A DNA stretch of 64,000 nt, from the NCBI GenBank assembly GCA_033439765.1, contig JAULSN010000007.1, positions 992,001-1,056,000 of the forward strand. The letters run 5' to 3'. This document shows, piece after piece, positions 52,201 to 64,000 of the stretch (positions are counted from its first letter, which is position 1; the number at the start of each line of letters is the position of its first letter). Origin of the DNA: Lasiosphaeria ovina. Its lineage: Eukaryota; Ascomycota; Sordariomycetes; Sordariales; Lasiosphaeriaceae. The position numbers and the translations under genes were made by a program. The notes beneath the pieces were generated by a model. The model saw nothing but the letters and a program-made list of their open reading frames with translations. It ran no database searches and was not told the origin of the DNA.

Positions 52201-55200
52201 TTCTAGTTCCTGATCGTCAGTTACCCCGTTGAATCGTTGAATCGCGGACCAGCCCTGAAGATTCGGTTATCCGATACCCGCCCATACCTGACCGTCTTGT
52301 GTCTGGTACGACATGGTTGACCCTGCTTGCAAACCGTCGTAGCAGCCGGCGGCGCTGTCATACCTGTGCTTCTGCTTGATAGCAAGCAGCCGTGCGCCTT
52401 GTGTGTTTCCGCCAGTGCATGGGCCATCCCGTTGCCAAGCTCTTGTGCTGGACTTTATTTGGAACCGCTGCCGGCTTTCGTGATTGGGCATCAGGCCCCA
52501 GATTCTGCAAGCGGCTTCGGACGCGCCAGCCTCGAGTTGTGCCAAGACAGGTTGTGCATCAGGAAACCCGGACTCCTCTCTTCTCCAACTGCAGTTACCC
52601 GCCGGCATGCTCCTTAGGCCCTGCACGCAACTTCTGTGAGTGTTGCTTGCACCGGTACCTACCGTCAGGCCAAGGCACAGCAACTGGGAGACACTCGCCG
52701 ACTGGCGCTGGAGCGAGCGTGTCTCAAGGGCCGGTCATCTCCCTCTACCTGCTCTCAAAAGTATGCGGTCAAGCCCAAGATACCTTGCCCACGCGAACCC
52801 CGGACCTCATCTCGATTCAACCCCGCAACACGATAATGCTCTGTTTATCTGGCGGGATCGCCATCATGGCGACATACCCCATCCAGGTGCAGCATGCCAG
52901 CCGGTTTGCGCTTCCCACTTCCGCGCAATGATTTGCAGATGTCATTCATGCAACCCCTATGGGAGACGGACCCTGCGAATCAGATGAACCGATTCTGTTC
53001 TCTATACGTGCCCAGCTATTCTTCTGTGTTTGTGACGCCCAAGTGGCTGCCCAGCTGACTCAGGTTGCCCCCCATCTAGCCACCGGGTTGCGTGGACAGC
53101 TGCAGCCGGTCAAGGTTCCAGAGGCCGAGTCGTCCTTCTTAACGCGCTCTTCTATGGCCGTTTCTCGGCCTGGGAAGAGGGGAAGAGGGAAGACGTGACG
53201 AGAAGGCCGTGAGGGGAACGTGGGTACTTGGGAGCCAGGCTATAGCCTAGTGTGCTATACTCCCTCTTGGCCGCGTTGTTCAGACCTTCGGCGAGAGTAG
53301 CCACTGCTACTGAGAATAGCGGCGCACCGTGGGGGAGAGAGATAGCGCTGCCAACTCATCATGGTGTCACCATGGATGGATTCGGACCTGTCGCTACCCT
53401 AGCTCCCTCCCTCCCGGATGCCTCTTGTCGGCCGCGATGCAGAGGCCCCTTTACTGCACAGCCCTTTGTCGCTTATCGTTCCACGGCGGCCTTTGAACCA
53501 CGCCACTCGCCTTCGTGGTTGATGTTCATGAACTGACTAACTGGCTTTCCAAAGGTGGTAGAGATTATCCCAGTGATTGCGAAGTGGGGATTTTCCAGCG
53601 GTGCTCTCCGAGTGGACGTGGACATGGACTGCTGACCACAGCAAAAAATAGGCAGAATCTGCCGCGATATTGGCGTCAACCAGCTAGAGCTCGATGACAC
53701 AGCCATGACCAAGGAACAGCGGCCAAACGCTACTGCGGACTTGGCTTCTCTCGGCGTAGAGCAGCACCATCCAGCAGTTGGGCCTTCCCTGCCGGATCAC
53801 CTTTTCCCAGGCAGCAACAGACAGGTTGATCATGAGGCATGCCGAGAAATTTCCTCTCGCACCCCGCCGCTTGGGTCGGAAACCTTAAGACCTGCAATAA
53901 TGAGACTTTACTGCAGGAATTAATGGGCAACTTGGTGTCCAGGGTCGCCGTGTTGGCTTCTTACAACCAAGCTAGCACAATTCTCGCGCTCTCCGTCCCC
54001 AGATTTGCCCTAACATGTTCAACTAGAAGGCATGCGCACATCACGTATCCCCTCACCTCGAAACGGGCCACAAAGCCGAAGCTATGTGACGGTGATCCTG
54101 TTCTAGCTACTTCCACGGAAGATTCGGAAGACCGAAACATTCCAACCGCCCTTCCCATGTCTTCTATGCAGCCTTAACAGGTGTTAATATATTTGCTGTC
54201 TGAGCAGACGGACACGACATGGCCGGCCCCTCTCCCCCGCAAGCCTCCGGTTGGGCATCTAAATCTTGCGGCACATGAAGGAGGTTAGGCGGTGGTGAAG
54301 CTTCCAGCTTGTCTCGGCAGGAGGGAAACGGTGAGTGGGTGGGCTATCTTTTACTTGAACGCCGAAAACAAAAACAGGACTGCTTCAAACACTGTCCTGT
54401 CCTCGTACCACACAGCGCAGGGGCATGGGAGGCTGGAGGCGTCCCACCCGCGATACATACAAAGTACTTCCAAATGACTGTATAGGGAGGGGGGGCAGAC
54501 ACGTTGCCTGGCTTTTGCGACGTGCAGAGAGGCTTTCTATCCTGTTGTTGGACTAACTTGGCCTACGGGGATCACCATTCTTGTTCCCTCTCACCCGTCC
54601 GCCAGCACTCGGTTTCCTCTGACCCCCACTCCGGCCCAGCCCCCACACGCGGACCGAACGCTTCATGTTTATCTAGCCCTTTTCTGCCTCGCCGGCACAA
54701 TTTATCTCACTTGGCCTGACTAGGAGGTCCCATTGCATGCCATGTCCATAGTCCCGAGTCATCGATAGTGAGATTGTGAGTTCGTTCGGATTCATCCTGG
54801 ATACCGAAAGGTTTCAGGGATATATTATATATTTACATACACACACAAAATCCTTTCCAGTTCCAGTTCAAAAAAAAGTGCGAAATGAATAGATAGGTAC
54901 TCCGAACCCGGAGATGGGATAAATCTGCCGTGTAAAAAATCCATAGAACCATGTTTGCGTATGCGCCCCTCCCCCCCAAGAAACGCCTTGCTGTTTGCCC
55001 ATGTCCGCTCGCTTGCTTGATTGCTTTGCCAGACCGGTCATTAAAAAGAAAAATAAGAACACACGAACAGACCGAGAAAGCCTAGCTCCTTAGAGCTCCC
55101 GAGATGGTAAAAAGGAAAATAAGAAAAGAGATATAAAGAAACCCGAGCCATCTTTTTTTGTGTAGAGGGGGTTTAGTAGAATGATAACTGATAGCTTCCT

Positions 55201-55556
55201 CCCCTTGCCTTCATGTCGATGGGATTCCGGGGGTCGGGGATGGGGATATTTTAGTGAAGCGGGAGTGAAGCGGGCGTGATAAATAGGAGGCTGTTGCGGT
55301 GAACTGGTCGGGTTGGTTGGTCGATCGACTGAACAAGTCAAAGGGGGTTGCGTATTTTATGTTGGACGATTGTTGTTGGTGCCATGTGGTGTTTCCCGGG
55401 GTTTTGTGGTCTTCGTTGTGGCGCGTGTAGTTAGGGGCTTCGGACGTGGTACGGTGAGAGCCTCGGGCGGGTTTGTGATTGTTTCCAAAGAGAGCGGGAG
55501 AGAGAACGTATGGCGCGGCGCCCGCGACGGTAGCCGGGGAGGACAAGAGAGCCCCA
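49226..55556. other. Gene-poor region (6.3 kb)
   Basis: No gene is supported. The longest frames (50292-50942 on minus, 50570-51193 on plus, 52392-52931 on plus) overlap one another, have Arg/Ser/Pro-rich random-looking composition and carry no motif. Base composition is ordinary, not AT-rich, so it does not look RIP-damaged. A palindrome lies at about 49694-49711. It may hold non-coding transcripts or distal regulatory DNA. Confidence 0.5.
49694..49711. repeat. Perfect palindrome CCTAAGGTACCTTAGG
   Basis: A 16-base perfect inverted repeat with no spacer, flanked by imperfect extension of the symmetry on both sides. No function is assigned. Confidence 0.7.
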
Positions 55557-55721
55557 TTAGCCGTAGCACAGGGGGCATTGTCCCGGCAGCATGATGTAGC
55601 GCTCGTGAGGGCCGTTAGAGCACGAGCGCTTGCGGCTGCCGTCGACCTCGGTGCGGAAGAAGTGCACTCCCGGGTCGACACATGACGTGTAGATGTAGTA
55701 GTTCTTGGTGAAGTCGCACAT
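55557..55721 (-). CDS. Small Cys-containing fungal protein (54 aa)
   Basis: The ATG at 55721 opens MCDFTKNYYIYTSCVDPGVH and the frame ends in MLPGQCPLCYG with a stop at 55557-55559. The MCDF start, spaced cysteines and a C-terminal CPxC pair match a class of small conserved proteins common in filamentous ascomycetes; their function is unknown. There is no signal peptide, so a cytosolic or nuclear place is likely, and the cysteines could bind zinc. Upstream, a gtaagc donor near 55870 and an ag end near 55788 suggest an intron in the leader, which supports a real transcript. A longer, overlapping minus-strand frame (55211-55933) is Ser/Thr/Pro-rich and reads as a shadow. Confidence 0.6.
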   Translation of the reverse strand: MCDFTKNYYIYTSCVDPGVHFFRTEVDGSRKRSCSNGPHERYIMLPGQCPLCYG

Positions 55722-58033
55722 GGTGACGACGGTTGCCTTGACGGTCCTTGTGGGTGAGGGCACAAAGAAGAAGAACAGAAGAGGTCCTGATGATTAGAGG
55801 TTAGGTACTTTGCTTGGCTGACGACGTGCCACGACGACGACGAGGCGAAAAAAAAATGGAGCAAGCTTACGGGGGAAGGGTGGTTTATATATAGGTTACT
55901 GCTCGGGGCTGAGGCAGTAACAGATGGGCGCAAAGATGTTTCTCTTAGGAATGCAGCAAGGCGGCGAAGGAAGACGAGACGTGGTACAAGGCTGTCGACG
56001 AGGGTGATGACGAAGGCCTCGGGTTGCCGATAGGGTAAGGAGGGCCCAGAGACCCAAGTAATATATAAACAAGGCCAGGAAGGGGGTATATAAGAGAAGT
56101 GAAAGGCAAGACTATGGGGGTCTACTTGGGACGAGAAAGACGAGACAGGAGTTTGAAGGACCCCCCCTCCCCCGGAGTATATGGCTCTCTCTTTAATATG
56201 GTAATCAGATCCGCGGTGCTGTGCTTGTCAGAATAATAAGAGGCCACGATATTATAAGAGACAGCAGCTAGCTCCGAGCAGACCGGGACGCCAACGGTGT
56301 GCTGTTTCTAGCGGGTGGGCTGTGGGCGGAAGGGTAGGTTGGCAGCGGGATGGAGGGTATTGTTGGCATTTAGGCGCTTGAGGCAGCCCCATCAGCGACC
56401 GTCATCTTTGGGAAGGAGGTTGACGAGGGCTTGACAAAGTACAGCGCAGGTACTGGATATACATGTTGCGGAGGGGCGCAAACGAATAAAACAATACGCG
56501 AAAAAAAAGGGAAAAAAAGACTGAAAGGGACGGGGGGGGGGGAGGGGCCCAGTGGGTATAGATAGATATCCCCAGGGCTAGTTAGTGTAGAAGCAAGGAA
56601 ATATAAGGTAAGGTAGCAAGCAGGTGCCAGCCAGCCAGTCAGCCAGCCCTTGGCTGCCGTGAGGGCCAAGCCCAAACGGATCGAAATGCGAAATGTCAGG
56701 ACAAACTAGCAGAGCCATGTTTCGTGCCTGACTTGTGCCGGCGGGAGTAGCGGCGGGCACATCAATCGTGTCCTACTGCGGTACCAAGACAGAAGCGAAT
56801 GTGAAAGACGGTCAAAGTGGTAGACTCGCGGACAGGGCACCCGCAATGGCCTTGATCCTTGGTTTGACTGTCACAGTGGGGCGCACAAGAAAACGGAACA
56901 GTACAGTACTCAGTACAGTACCTATTCGGCCTTTCTGGTCCACAAGCTACCCACAACGTCGAAACGGGAGGAGGAGGGGGGGGGAGGGCTGGCCGTGTGA
57001 CAAGGTCCGGAAAGATAGCTACATGCCCAGGTACATACGCAAGGCAGATAGGTAGCTGTCATGTCTCTGTGTGAACGCAAACGGGCATGGAGAGCACGAC
57101 ACTAGTGTGCGGTTCGGTACGTTGCCGCAACTTGCTGGAAGCGGGTGCACGGCAGCTGGGCGGGCGCCTTCAACCTTGTTGCTGGCGACCCTGTATCTGA
57201 CGCGCGTGCGAGAGCTTTCGTCGTCGAGGCGCGTGAAAGTGTGGGATGTGAGATGCGAGGTAGCTCCAGGACTTGTTTGCATGTACCTTTGGTAGCAGAG
57301 CCGGTTGGGAACCTTGATGGCAGCAGCCCATTGCCCATTCATTGCCCATCCCCGCCAGCGGGCGTTGTTGAAGAATCAGGGGTGCCACAATCGACCCATT
57401 GACCAGTCGACGCTCCTATTTTCTACACTCTGGTTGCACCTCACTAGCGACCCGCCACACCACACCTTAACCTAGCTTGCCTCGTCGAGAAACGTGTGCA
57501 TGCTGCGAGGTAAATCCGTCAGTCTTCGACGGAGAGCCCATCAGCGTGCCCTTGCATTCGCGAGGAAAGACAGCCCCTCGCCTGGAGCGGACGGACGGCC
57601 GTCAGCCAGGGGGAAAGAAGCAGGGGAGGCCAGGAGGGGGGTGTGGAGGTGGGGTGCTGACAGGGGCCAGAGGTATGGTATGGTGGACGGGCGAGAATCC
57701 GTCAGGGCGAGGGCAAGGGTGTTGACGAGGCCAGAGGAGACCCGAGGGGGCCGGAGGGGGGCCATTCTCCATTCTCGTTGCTGAGCCATACCGCCCGGAG
57801 TATCTCCGACCATCTGCCCACTTTGCTCCCCTCTCCCGTGATGCGCCGTGCAACCGAATCGTCCCAGCAGCAGCCAGGGTGCGCAAGACGGGGAGGGAAG
57901 GGGAGGGGGGCATGTGCGCCGGCGGCCCAAGAGAGGAAAAGGTAAAAGCCAGAGATCTGAAAGGGACGTGCACACACGACCACCGCAGTCTATCCGTCCG
58001 CAGCGCAGCAAAAGCAAGGGACTGGAGTCTGTC

Positions 58034-58063
58034 TGGTGGTGGTGGTGGTGGTGGTGGTGGTGG
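58034..58063. repeat. (TGG)10 microsatellite
   Basis: Ten uninterrupted TGG units in gene-poor DNA. Confidence 0.92.
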
Positions 58064-58548
58064 CCAGGAAGAAAAAACCATGTCGACGCACTGACTTGAG
58101 AGGATTTGGAAACGTCGACGGCCGGCGGGTATTCCCAAGAGCTCAGGCCCGCTTTGCGCCGCCAAAAGTGACGATCCGGTACTTGGCTGCGTTCGCCCGT
58201 GTCGGGGCGGCACTCGATTGGTCTCGTCCTGTGCTGTTTTCTCGGTTCGCGGCGCAAACTTGGCCAAGCTCTTCGGTTGATATAACAGTAATAGCTCTCG
58301 CCCATTATAGCAGCAGGGCTTCAATTTGCGCCATGTGCAAGAGGGCAGATGACAGCTGCGCTGTGGGGTCAGCAATCTCAGAGCAAAGGTATTATTACAA
58401 AGGCTATATCAGAGCCAGTTTGTTTTCCTTTGTTTTGTGCTGCTCGTGAGGCGCAGTTTTTATTTCTCTGGCCTTGGACGCTCTGTAGGTAAGGTACGGA
58501 TAGTAGTCCTACAAGAATGACCCGGAGGGGAAATCGCGCGCGAGGTTC

Positions 58549-58569
58549 TTTTTTTTTTTTTTTTTTTTT
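58549..58569. repeat. Poly-T tract (21 T)
   Basis: An uninterrupted T run; on the minus strand it is a poly-A run, but no coding gene lies just upstream on that strand to explain it as a retrocopy tail. Confidence 0.9.
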
Positions 58570-59704
58570 CATTCTTTTTCTCCTGCCCTGAGAGATTTAT
58601 TTTGTCTCCGCGGTCCTTTTTCCCGGGGACCGAGCTCTGAAGTCTGGTCTGAGCACAGCGCTATTGTGGAGTCTCGGCCGAGCAAAGTTGCTCGGCAAAG
58701 ACCCCAGGTGCCATGGACGGGAGAGTATACCATAGTAAGCCTGGGAGAGCCACATTCAAAGTCCTGAACCCAGCAGAGTAGGCTGCAATGGTGTAGCATA
58801 CACGAGCCTCATGCGCGCGCCAGACCTGATGTGTGAGCTAGACGAGAGAGGTTGCGATTGGGCATGGGCGCGAAGGTGAAGAGCTGTTGAGTGATGTGAC
58901 GAAATAACTTTTTCTGCAAATCGTTTGATCAAAGCATGGACGTGCCATCGCTCGGCGCAAGAGCAGAAAGCCACCCCTCCACTCGCCTTGAGGTACGAAG
59001 TACTTTGTACGGTACATACATTACCCCCGCCTGTCCCACCCCACATGTCCGACAACAGCTGTTGAATCTGCGTGGCGTGCGTGCGTGCAGGCCCTGACCT
59101 CCTTCTCCATCCGTCGCAAAGTACGTAGTAATACCGACGCGCACAGAAGGAGATGATGCACAGCTTGGAATTGGGCTGCCGACGACGGGTGATTACTTCG
59201 GCTTCGGGGCGCTCGCAGTCTCGCGCGTTTGCTGCTGGTGACAATCCCTACCAGATTCGACGGCAAGAGGTCAAAGCAACCCTGGCCTAATAACCAGCTC
59301 CCATCCTGTGGTTTACGGATACACAGCCAGTCATGCAGCCTCTCGGGACCTAAGATCCGCATCCCGAGTGCTTCGGTGGCCACCCACTGGCTCTCTGTTG
59401 CAAAAGGCAAAGGGCGGCGGCGACTCGGCTACCCTCCTGGGCGGACGGGGATGCAAGGCTGTGCGTTTGTCCCTGGAACAAAATCAGTCACCCCACACGC
59501 CCCGTCCTCCCCCGGCCAAGCACGCAATGTGGCGGGAAGCACCGGTGGGAGGTCTTGTAGTCCGGAAGCCTATCTGTGTAGGGGCCGAAGCCAACCCCGG
59601 CCCGGGCGGTAGCCAGGAAGTAACGTAACCTGCTCGGTCCTCCTCTTTATTCGGAGCCGTTCGAGTTGACCATGACCAGCGCCATGTCAAGGAAGCAAAA
59701 GAGA

Positions 59705-59733
59705 GAAAGAAAAAGAAAAAGAAAAAGAAAAAG
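59705..59733. repeat. (GAAAAA)n purine tract
   Basis: About five tandem A-rich units with a G every six bases; a purine-only strand able to bend or form nucleosome-poor DNA. Confidence 0.85.
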
Positions 59734-62700
59734 TAGAAATGCCGAAATCCTCAACCAGCAGCTCCACGTCATCGTATCATGAGCCTTTGCCAACATCCAT
59801 CCAAGGAAGGAACTTACTGAAGCGAGGTCTCGACCCGGCCCGTCAGGGCTGATCCGGAGTTCCCAAAGGGGAGAAGCGGTCTGGAGCCCGCAGCGCAGCG
59901 CATGGAAGCCGTTGGGTGGGGAATGAATGAGATAGCGCGAGCTTGTAAAACCACTAGATCCGTGCAAGGACTCTAAATTTTGTGACAGCTCAGATATTTT
60001 CCTCGGCTGTGTGGCCGACGCATGCGCAGAAATATCGAAGCTCTACTCCGTAAAAGATACGGAGTACTTCGTATTGTAATTCGAGCCAAGTTTGCATCCT
60101 TTCAAGTCCCCTGTCCATATTCGAGCGACAAATTGCTGGCTATCGAGCTGGGCAACCAGTCATGGAAGTCGACACGTCTTGGGCATACGAGGGAGGGTCA
60201 ATGTCATCGACGTCTAAGGACAGCGGTTCTCATGTGCAGTGACACGCGGGTCGCTGCGTTTGGGCCATAGTATCCGTATTGAAGCGTCCGTACTATCGTC
60301 AGCGACTGGCCCTTGGTCAAGGACATCTTAGTATGTAGCGGGCCAGTCTTGGCCATCTCTCAGTCTCTCCGTCGTCGGCGGGGTCGCGCGGGAAATGAAG
60401 CAAATAGACCCCCACGTTGCGAAGCCGTTTTGCTCGACGGCTGCGGCGACCATGGTTTCGAAGGGGGGTAGATGGGGTTCGAGATGGGGGTGCTAGGCCG
60501 GTTCCTACTATTTCCCTTTTGGGTAACTCTCGTTTTGCTCTCTCTGCGTTCTCCCTTCCGGAGTGCCGCCCGCGTCGACACCACCAGGGGAACGGAATCT
60601 TCTCCTGCATGACTGCAGCAGCACTTCCCCACGAAGAACAAGAGCCGCGAGATGCGACGCTGCACGCCCAATAGGCCAGTGTCCTGCCGCGTCTTGTCTC
60701 GGGATTGGAGCGGGAGCTGCTCTGCTTGAGCTCTCGCCTCTCGCAAGCAGCGGTCAGGTCAGCAGGTGGGCGACTGCCGCCCAAAATTGACGAGGACGAC
60801 GAGCTCGAGAAACCAACGACGTCTCCGAGTAGCACTGCATGCTTTGGAACGGCTTGCGCCCTCATCCTTTTAGCGGCATTCAACCCCGTCTCCGGGCTTC
60901 CGGTTCGCAACCTGTCGAGGTATGTACTCCGTAAGGTTGTGGTATTGGTTTGACACTTGACAGTATCCGCAGCCCAACGCCCAACTCTTGAATGGCGCGA
61001 ATCTGATCTGGCCAGCCACCCAGAACAGAACGTCACAGGCGGCTCCGCGATAGTTGAAACGGCAGAGATGCCCAACCAACAGTCAACGGGAGACGGCCGC
61101 GAACCACAGATATTTGTTGGGGCGAAAGGGAGGGAACTGCCGCGGAACCAGCCATCATATGATCATGGCTTGATGAGGGTTCGATGTTTGTTGGGACGGA
61201 CTCTTGGGTGCGGCATTCGCGTCATTTTCGCAACTCGCCAGTTGGTGGTATGTAAGGATAGTTGAGCCTGTTTCTTCCGATGTCGCATCCCCAAAGATTG
61301 TATTCCGAGGACGGGGAATGGAGAATGCGATCCCAAGAATCCGAGAAGGAACAACCTAGACTCGAGAAAATGCGCGCTAGGGTCATACATCTATCTGATC
61401 GTGGAAGGGATATTTACCCTACCCCACGACGGAACTGAAAACGGCTTCTAGTCTTCCCTTGCACCTTCCAGTTGACGGATGCTGCAGGCCAACCTTACCC
61501 CACCAAGATTAACCCCAAACTCAGAGCCCAGAACCCAGGCTAACGGGAAGCCCCACGGGTTACGCAAGATGCAAGAACGACGCGGCCATCATTCCTTACG
61601 AGGAGGAAGGAGCATTGAACTGCAAGCACTGCAACTCATAACTCGCAAGCGCAGCCCTGCCAGGGGTCTTGGAGTGCAGGAGGGACCGAATCGGGTGCTG
61701 TATGGTTGTTACACACATCAACCTTGAGATCCTTCCATGCTATCCGTACAACTGTATATTTCTACACTACACGGAAAGAAGCCGTCGGTTTCTAATCCTA
61801 CACAACGACCTGAAGCTGGTCCTTGAGCGGGAGGGATGCGCTTACCAATACATTACAGTCCAGCCAACCTGTCTCCTGTAGATAAGATAATGGCGACAGA
61901 ACTGGAAAATTGTAAGGCGACACTGTGTGCACGCCGTTACCTTAGGTACTGTTAACAGAGGTAAAACACGAATGCCTTACAAGGAAGTGTTCACAAGGTA
62001 TTTGTATAGTACGAATATACAGTATATACATGTAGCGTACAACCTGAGTACAGTACATAGGTACATATTACATACAGCACTTTCCTCGATCCCGCGGGCG
62101 CTGCACTTGAACGAACTTGAGCCAACTGCCCGTTCCACAGCCCAACCTTCGAGTCACGGGCAGATCAAGCTCTACTTTGGGCTCGGCAATAATTAAACGA
62201 TTTGGAGAAAACAGTTTCACCCAACTGCAGATACTGATACCGGCAAGCCAGCTTTGGATCCAGCCAGCCACGAAAACAGGTGCCTCTTGAGCTCTTACTA
62301 TGTAGCTCTGGTCTGTTTGTGCAATGAACTGCCGTGAAGATTGCATTGCATCTTGCGCACAACAAGCAGACCGCAGCGAGGGCGCGTCAAGGTCAAGGCG
62401 AAAACCGAGTCCAGGTCATCGGGAAGCATACAGTACCTCCCGTCAGTTCCGGCTCTGCTGCTCCCCTCGTGCACGGCTGCTCAAGCGTTCGGGAATCGCG
62501 GCCCCAACTACCGACTAAGCCCAAGCCCAACTGCAACTTTGCCACATCACTGCTGCCACTCTGCTGCTGCATTGCACAGCGTTGGCTGCATGCCCTGCAG
62601 TGCAGCTTTCCAATGCACGTGGGCAGACAGAGTTGCAAACCAGGCCAGGGCAGTTCGAACCCCACCGGGAACCTAACATCAGCGGCTCTTCCGGTCATCT

Positions 62701-64000
62701 CATGGAGACTGCAGTCTCACCGTCTCCTGTCGGTGACGAGGCCAAAGTCGGACCCGACATATTCTGTCGGATCACCGGGCATGGAGTGCGTTGAGATGGA
62801 GTCTGGCGGCAAAGGTGAGCAAGGTGGTGAGCAACGACGTTGGCGCCAGCTTGCAGAACCAGAACCCGCTGACAATCTTGGAAGAAGTCGGTCGCTGCGG
62901 ATACATGTTGCACCGCCGTCCCTTGCATACAGACTTAGGTACCTGCCCATGGTGCTACACCCAATAATTAGCGGACCGCGGATACGGAGTTCAGGTGACT
63001 TCATCCGGAGTAGGCTCCGAAGCCAATTGCTGTTGGCCGTTACCCTGCCTCTCCAGCGCCCTACACCGAACAACCAACAACATGGTAGGCCTTGGGTTGT
63101 CAAATAATTCGAATCCAACAAGGCAGAGAATACTGTACCGGTTGCCAGGGGTAAGGGCAGTCACCAACCGCTCACCTGCTTTGACAGGCAAGCAAATGTC
63201 GTTGGCCGAGACGGTCACGTTCATCCAGTCTGACCGTCCTTGTTTCACCGCCACCATCTCGCCGGCAGAGTGAAGCACGTCGGCTCAGGCCACACTTCCA
63301 AGTGCCCCTCGCAACGCACCGGCGGATACCCAATCCCAACGGATTCACTGCGTTGTCTCTGGGACCCATAAGGTAGAGCCTGTGTCCAACACGGATTCTG
63401 CGTAACTGACTACATAGGACCAACTTAAATCCGCTCGGCTCAGGGTCGGCAATTGCAACCTACCCGCCCCTCGCTCCCCAACACAGAACCCCCTTTCGAT
63501 GGGACGTTTGGAAACCATTTCCCTGTTCGATTGGTTGGTTGCCCACCGCTGAAGCCGTCATGCCAAAAGAGTGGGCACTATCAGTACTCCGTCCAGAATG
63601 TTTTGTGCTCCACGTCTAGAGAAACTTGCTCTTGCGCTCTGACAAGCCAAGGCCCTAGAACCCTTGTCGCCGTCATCGCCTTTCTCACCACCTCCAACAA
63701 AGCACCGCCTACAGCACTTTCCAGCCTGGAAGAATGAACGGTAGCTCAAACTAACCCTGGCCTCGTGGTCTGATGATAGTGGCGCACGACGCGAGCTGAA
63801 ATCCTAAATGCTGCCACGTAACCAATGCTTACAAGTCCACCAAACAGTGGTTGGCTGCTGGCTGTGCGGAGCCTGACGAGGGGCCCGGTAGTGGCGTCGG
63901 CGGGCCGGCGATGTGGGGCAGAGAAAACCGGTCGGCGTTCGTGCCCGACGTGTTTCGGGTCGGAGCTTGATCGAGAGGATGCCACGTCCTATTCCTATGA

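Larger units (their letters stand above)
55722..64000. other. Gene-poor region to the window end (8.3 kb)
   Basis: The first few hundred bases are the promoter and leader of the 54-residue gene. Beyond that I find no supported gene: long minus-strand frames at 57541-58375 are Pro/Arg/Ser-rich and span a repeat, and frames near 62334-63107 have no motif. Simple repeats are listed separately. A gene lying mostly beyond 64000 could begin here unseen. Confidence 0.45.

Noticed and set aside
55211..55933. 240-codon minus-strand frame over the small Cys gene
   Set aside because: Ser/Thr/Pro-rich shadow frame; the MCDF frame inside it is the one with a family pattern.
57541..58375. Two long minus-strand frames of about 255 codons
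   Set aside because: Low-complexity composition running through a triplet repeat; no conserved block in either frame.
58549..58569. Poly-T run as the tail of a retrocopy or LINE
   Set aside because: No coding remnant or target-site duplication was seen next to it.
62640..62670. GTTCGAACC word resembling a tRNA B box
   Set aside because: The T-stem does not pair and no A box or acceptor stem was found at the right distance.

Overview
This window is nuclear DNA from a filamentous ascomycete (Pezizomycotina, most likely Sordariomycetes). The genes are monocistronic and carry short introns of about 50-110 bp with gtaagt/gtgagt-type donors. The coding regions are GC-rich. The protein set is typical of such fungi: GFA1, proteasome beta7, CSN4, Jac1, a Zn2Cys6 regulator, and DUF3712 and Egh16-like proteins. 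No prokaryotic operon, tRNA, rRNA or CRISPR array was seen. Exon boundaries below were worked out by hand from splice signals and reading phase.

Positions 1-8.75 kb form an accessory, rearranged region. It opens with an intact five-exon Zn2Cys6 transcription factor (860-3333). A TA-rich stretch that looks mutated follows. Next come broken gene pieces: a Cdc42-like GTPase copy fused at a short microhomology to the 5' end of a fungal PF17111-like N-terminal-domain gene; a probable UstYa/DUF3328 fragment; the 5' half of an FAD monooxygenase on the minus strand; the 3' half of the PF17111-like gene on the plus strand; and the 3' half of the monooxygenase on the plus strand. The halves fit a model in which a gene block inserted into the monooxygenase and an inversion of about 1.4 kb then split the PF17111-like gene. 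A regulator beside a monooxygenase and a UstYa-like piece may be the ruin of a secondary-metabolite cluster.

Positions 11.3-20.1 kb hold housekeeping genes: GFA1 (+), PRE4 (-), a SAP30BP/HCNGP-like regulator (+) divergent from PRE4, and a DUF3712 membrane protein (-). Positions 23.7-29.6 kb hold a cytochrome b2-type FMN dehydrogenase (-, with a predicted GC-AG intron), an SGNH hydrolase (+) and CSN4 (-). Positions 32.1-40.0 kb hold a secreted Egh16-like protein (+), the Fe-S co-chaperone Jac1 (-), a large F-box-like protein (-) and a small unrecognised protein (-). Positions 43.1-49.2 kb hold a divergent pair: a SNF2-family ATPase (-) and a SET-domain protein (+).

From 49.2 kb to the end, nearly 15 kb contains only one gene I can support, a 54-residue Cys-containing protein (55557-55721). 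Simple repeats are scattered through this part. It could hold unrecognised spliced genes, non-coding transcripts or long regulatory DNA.
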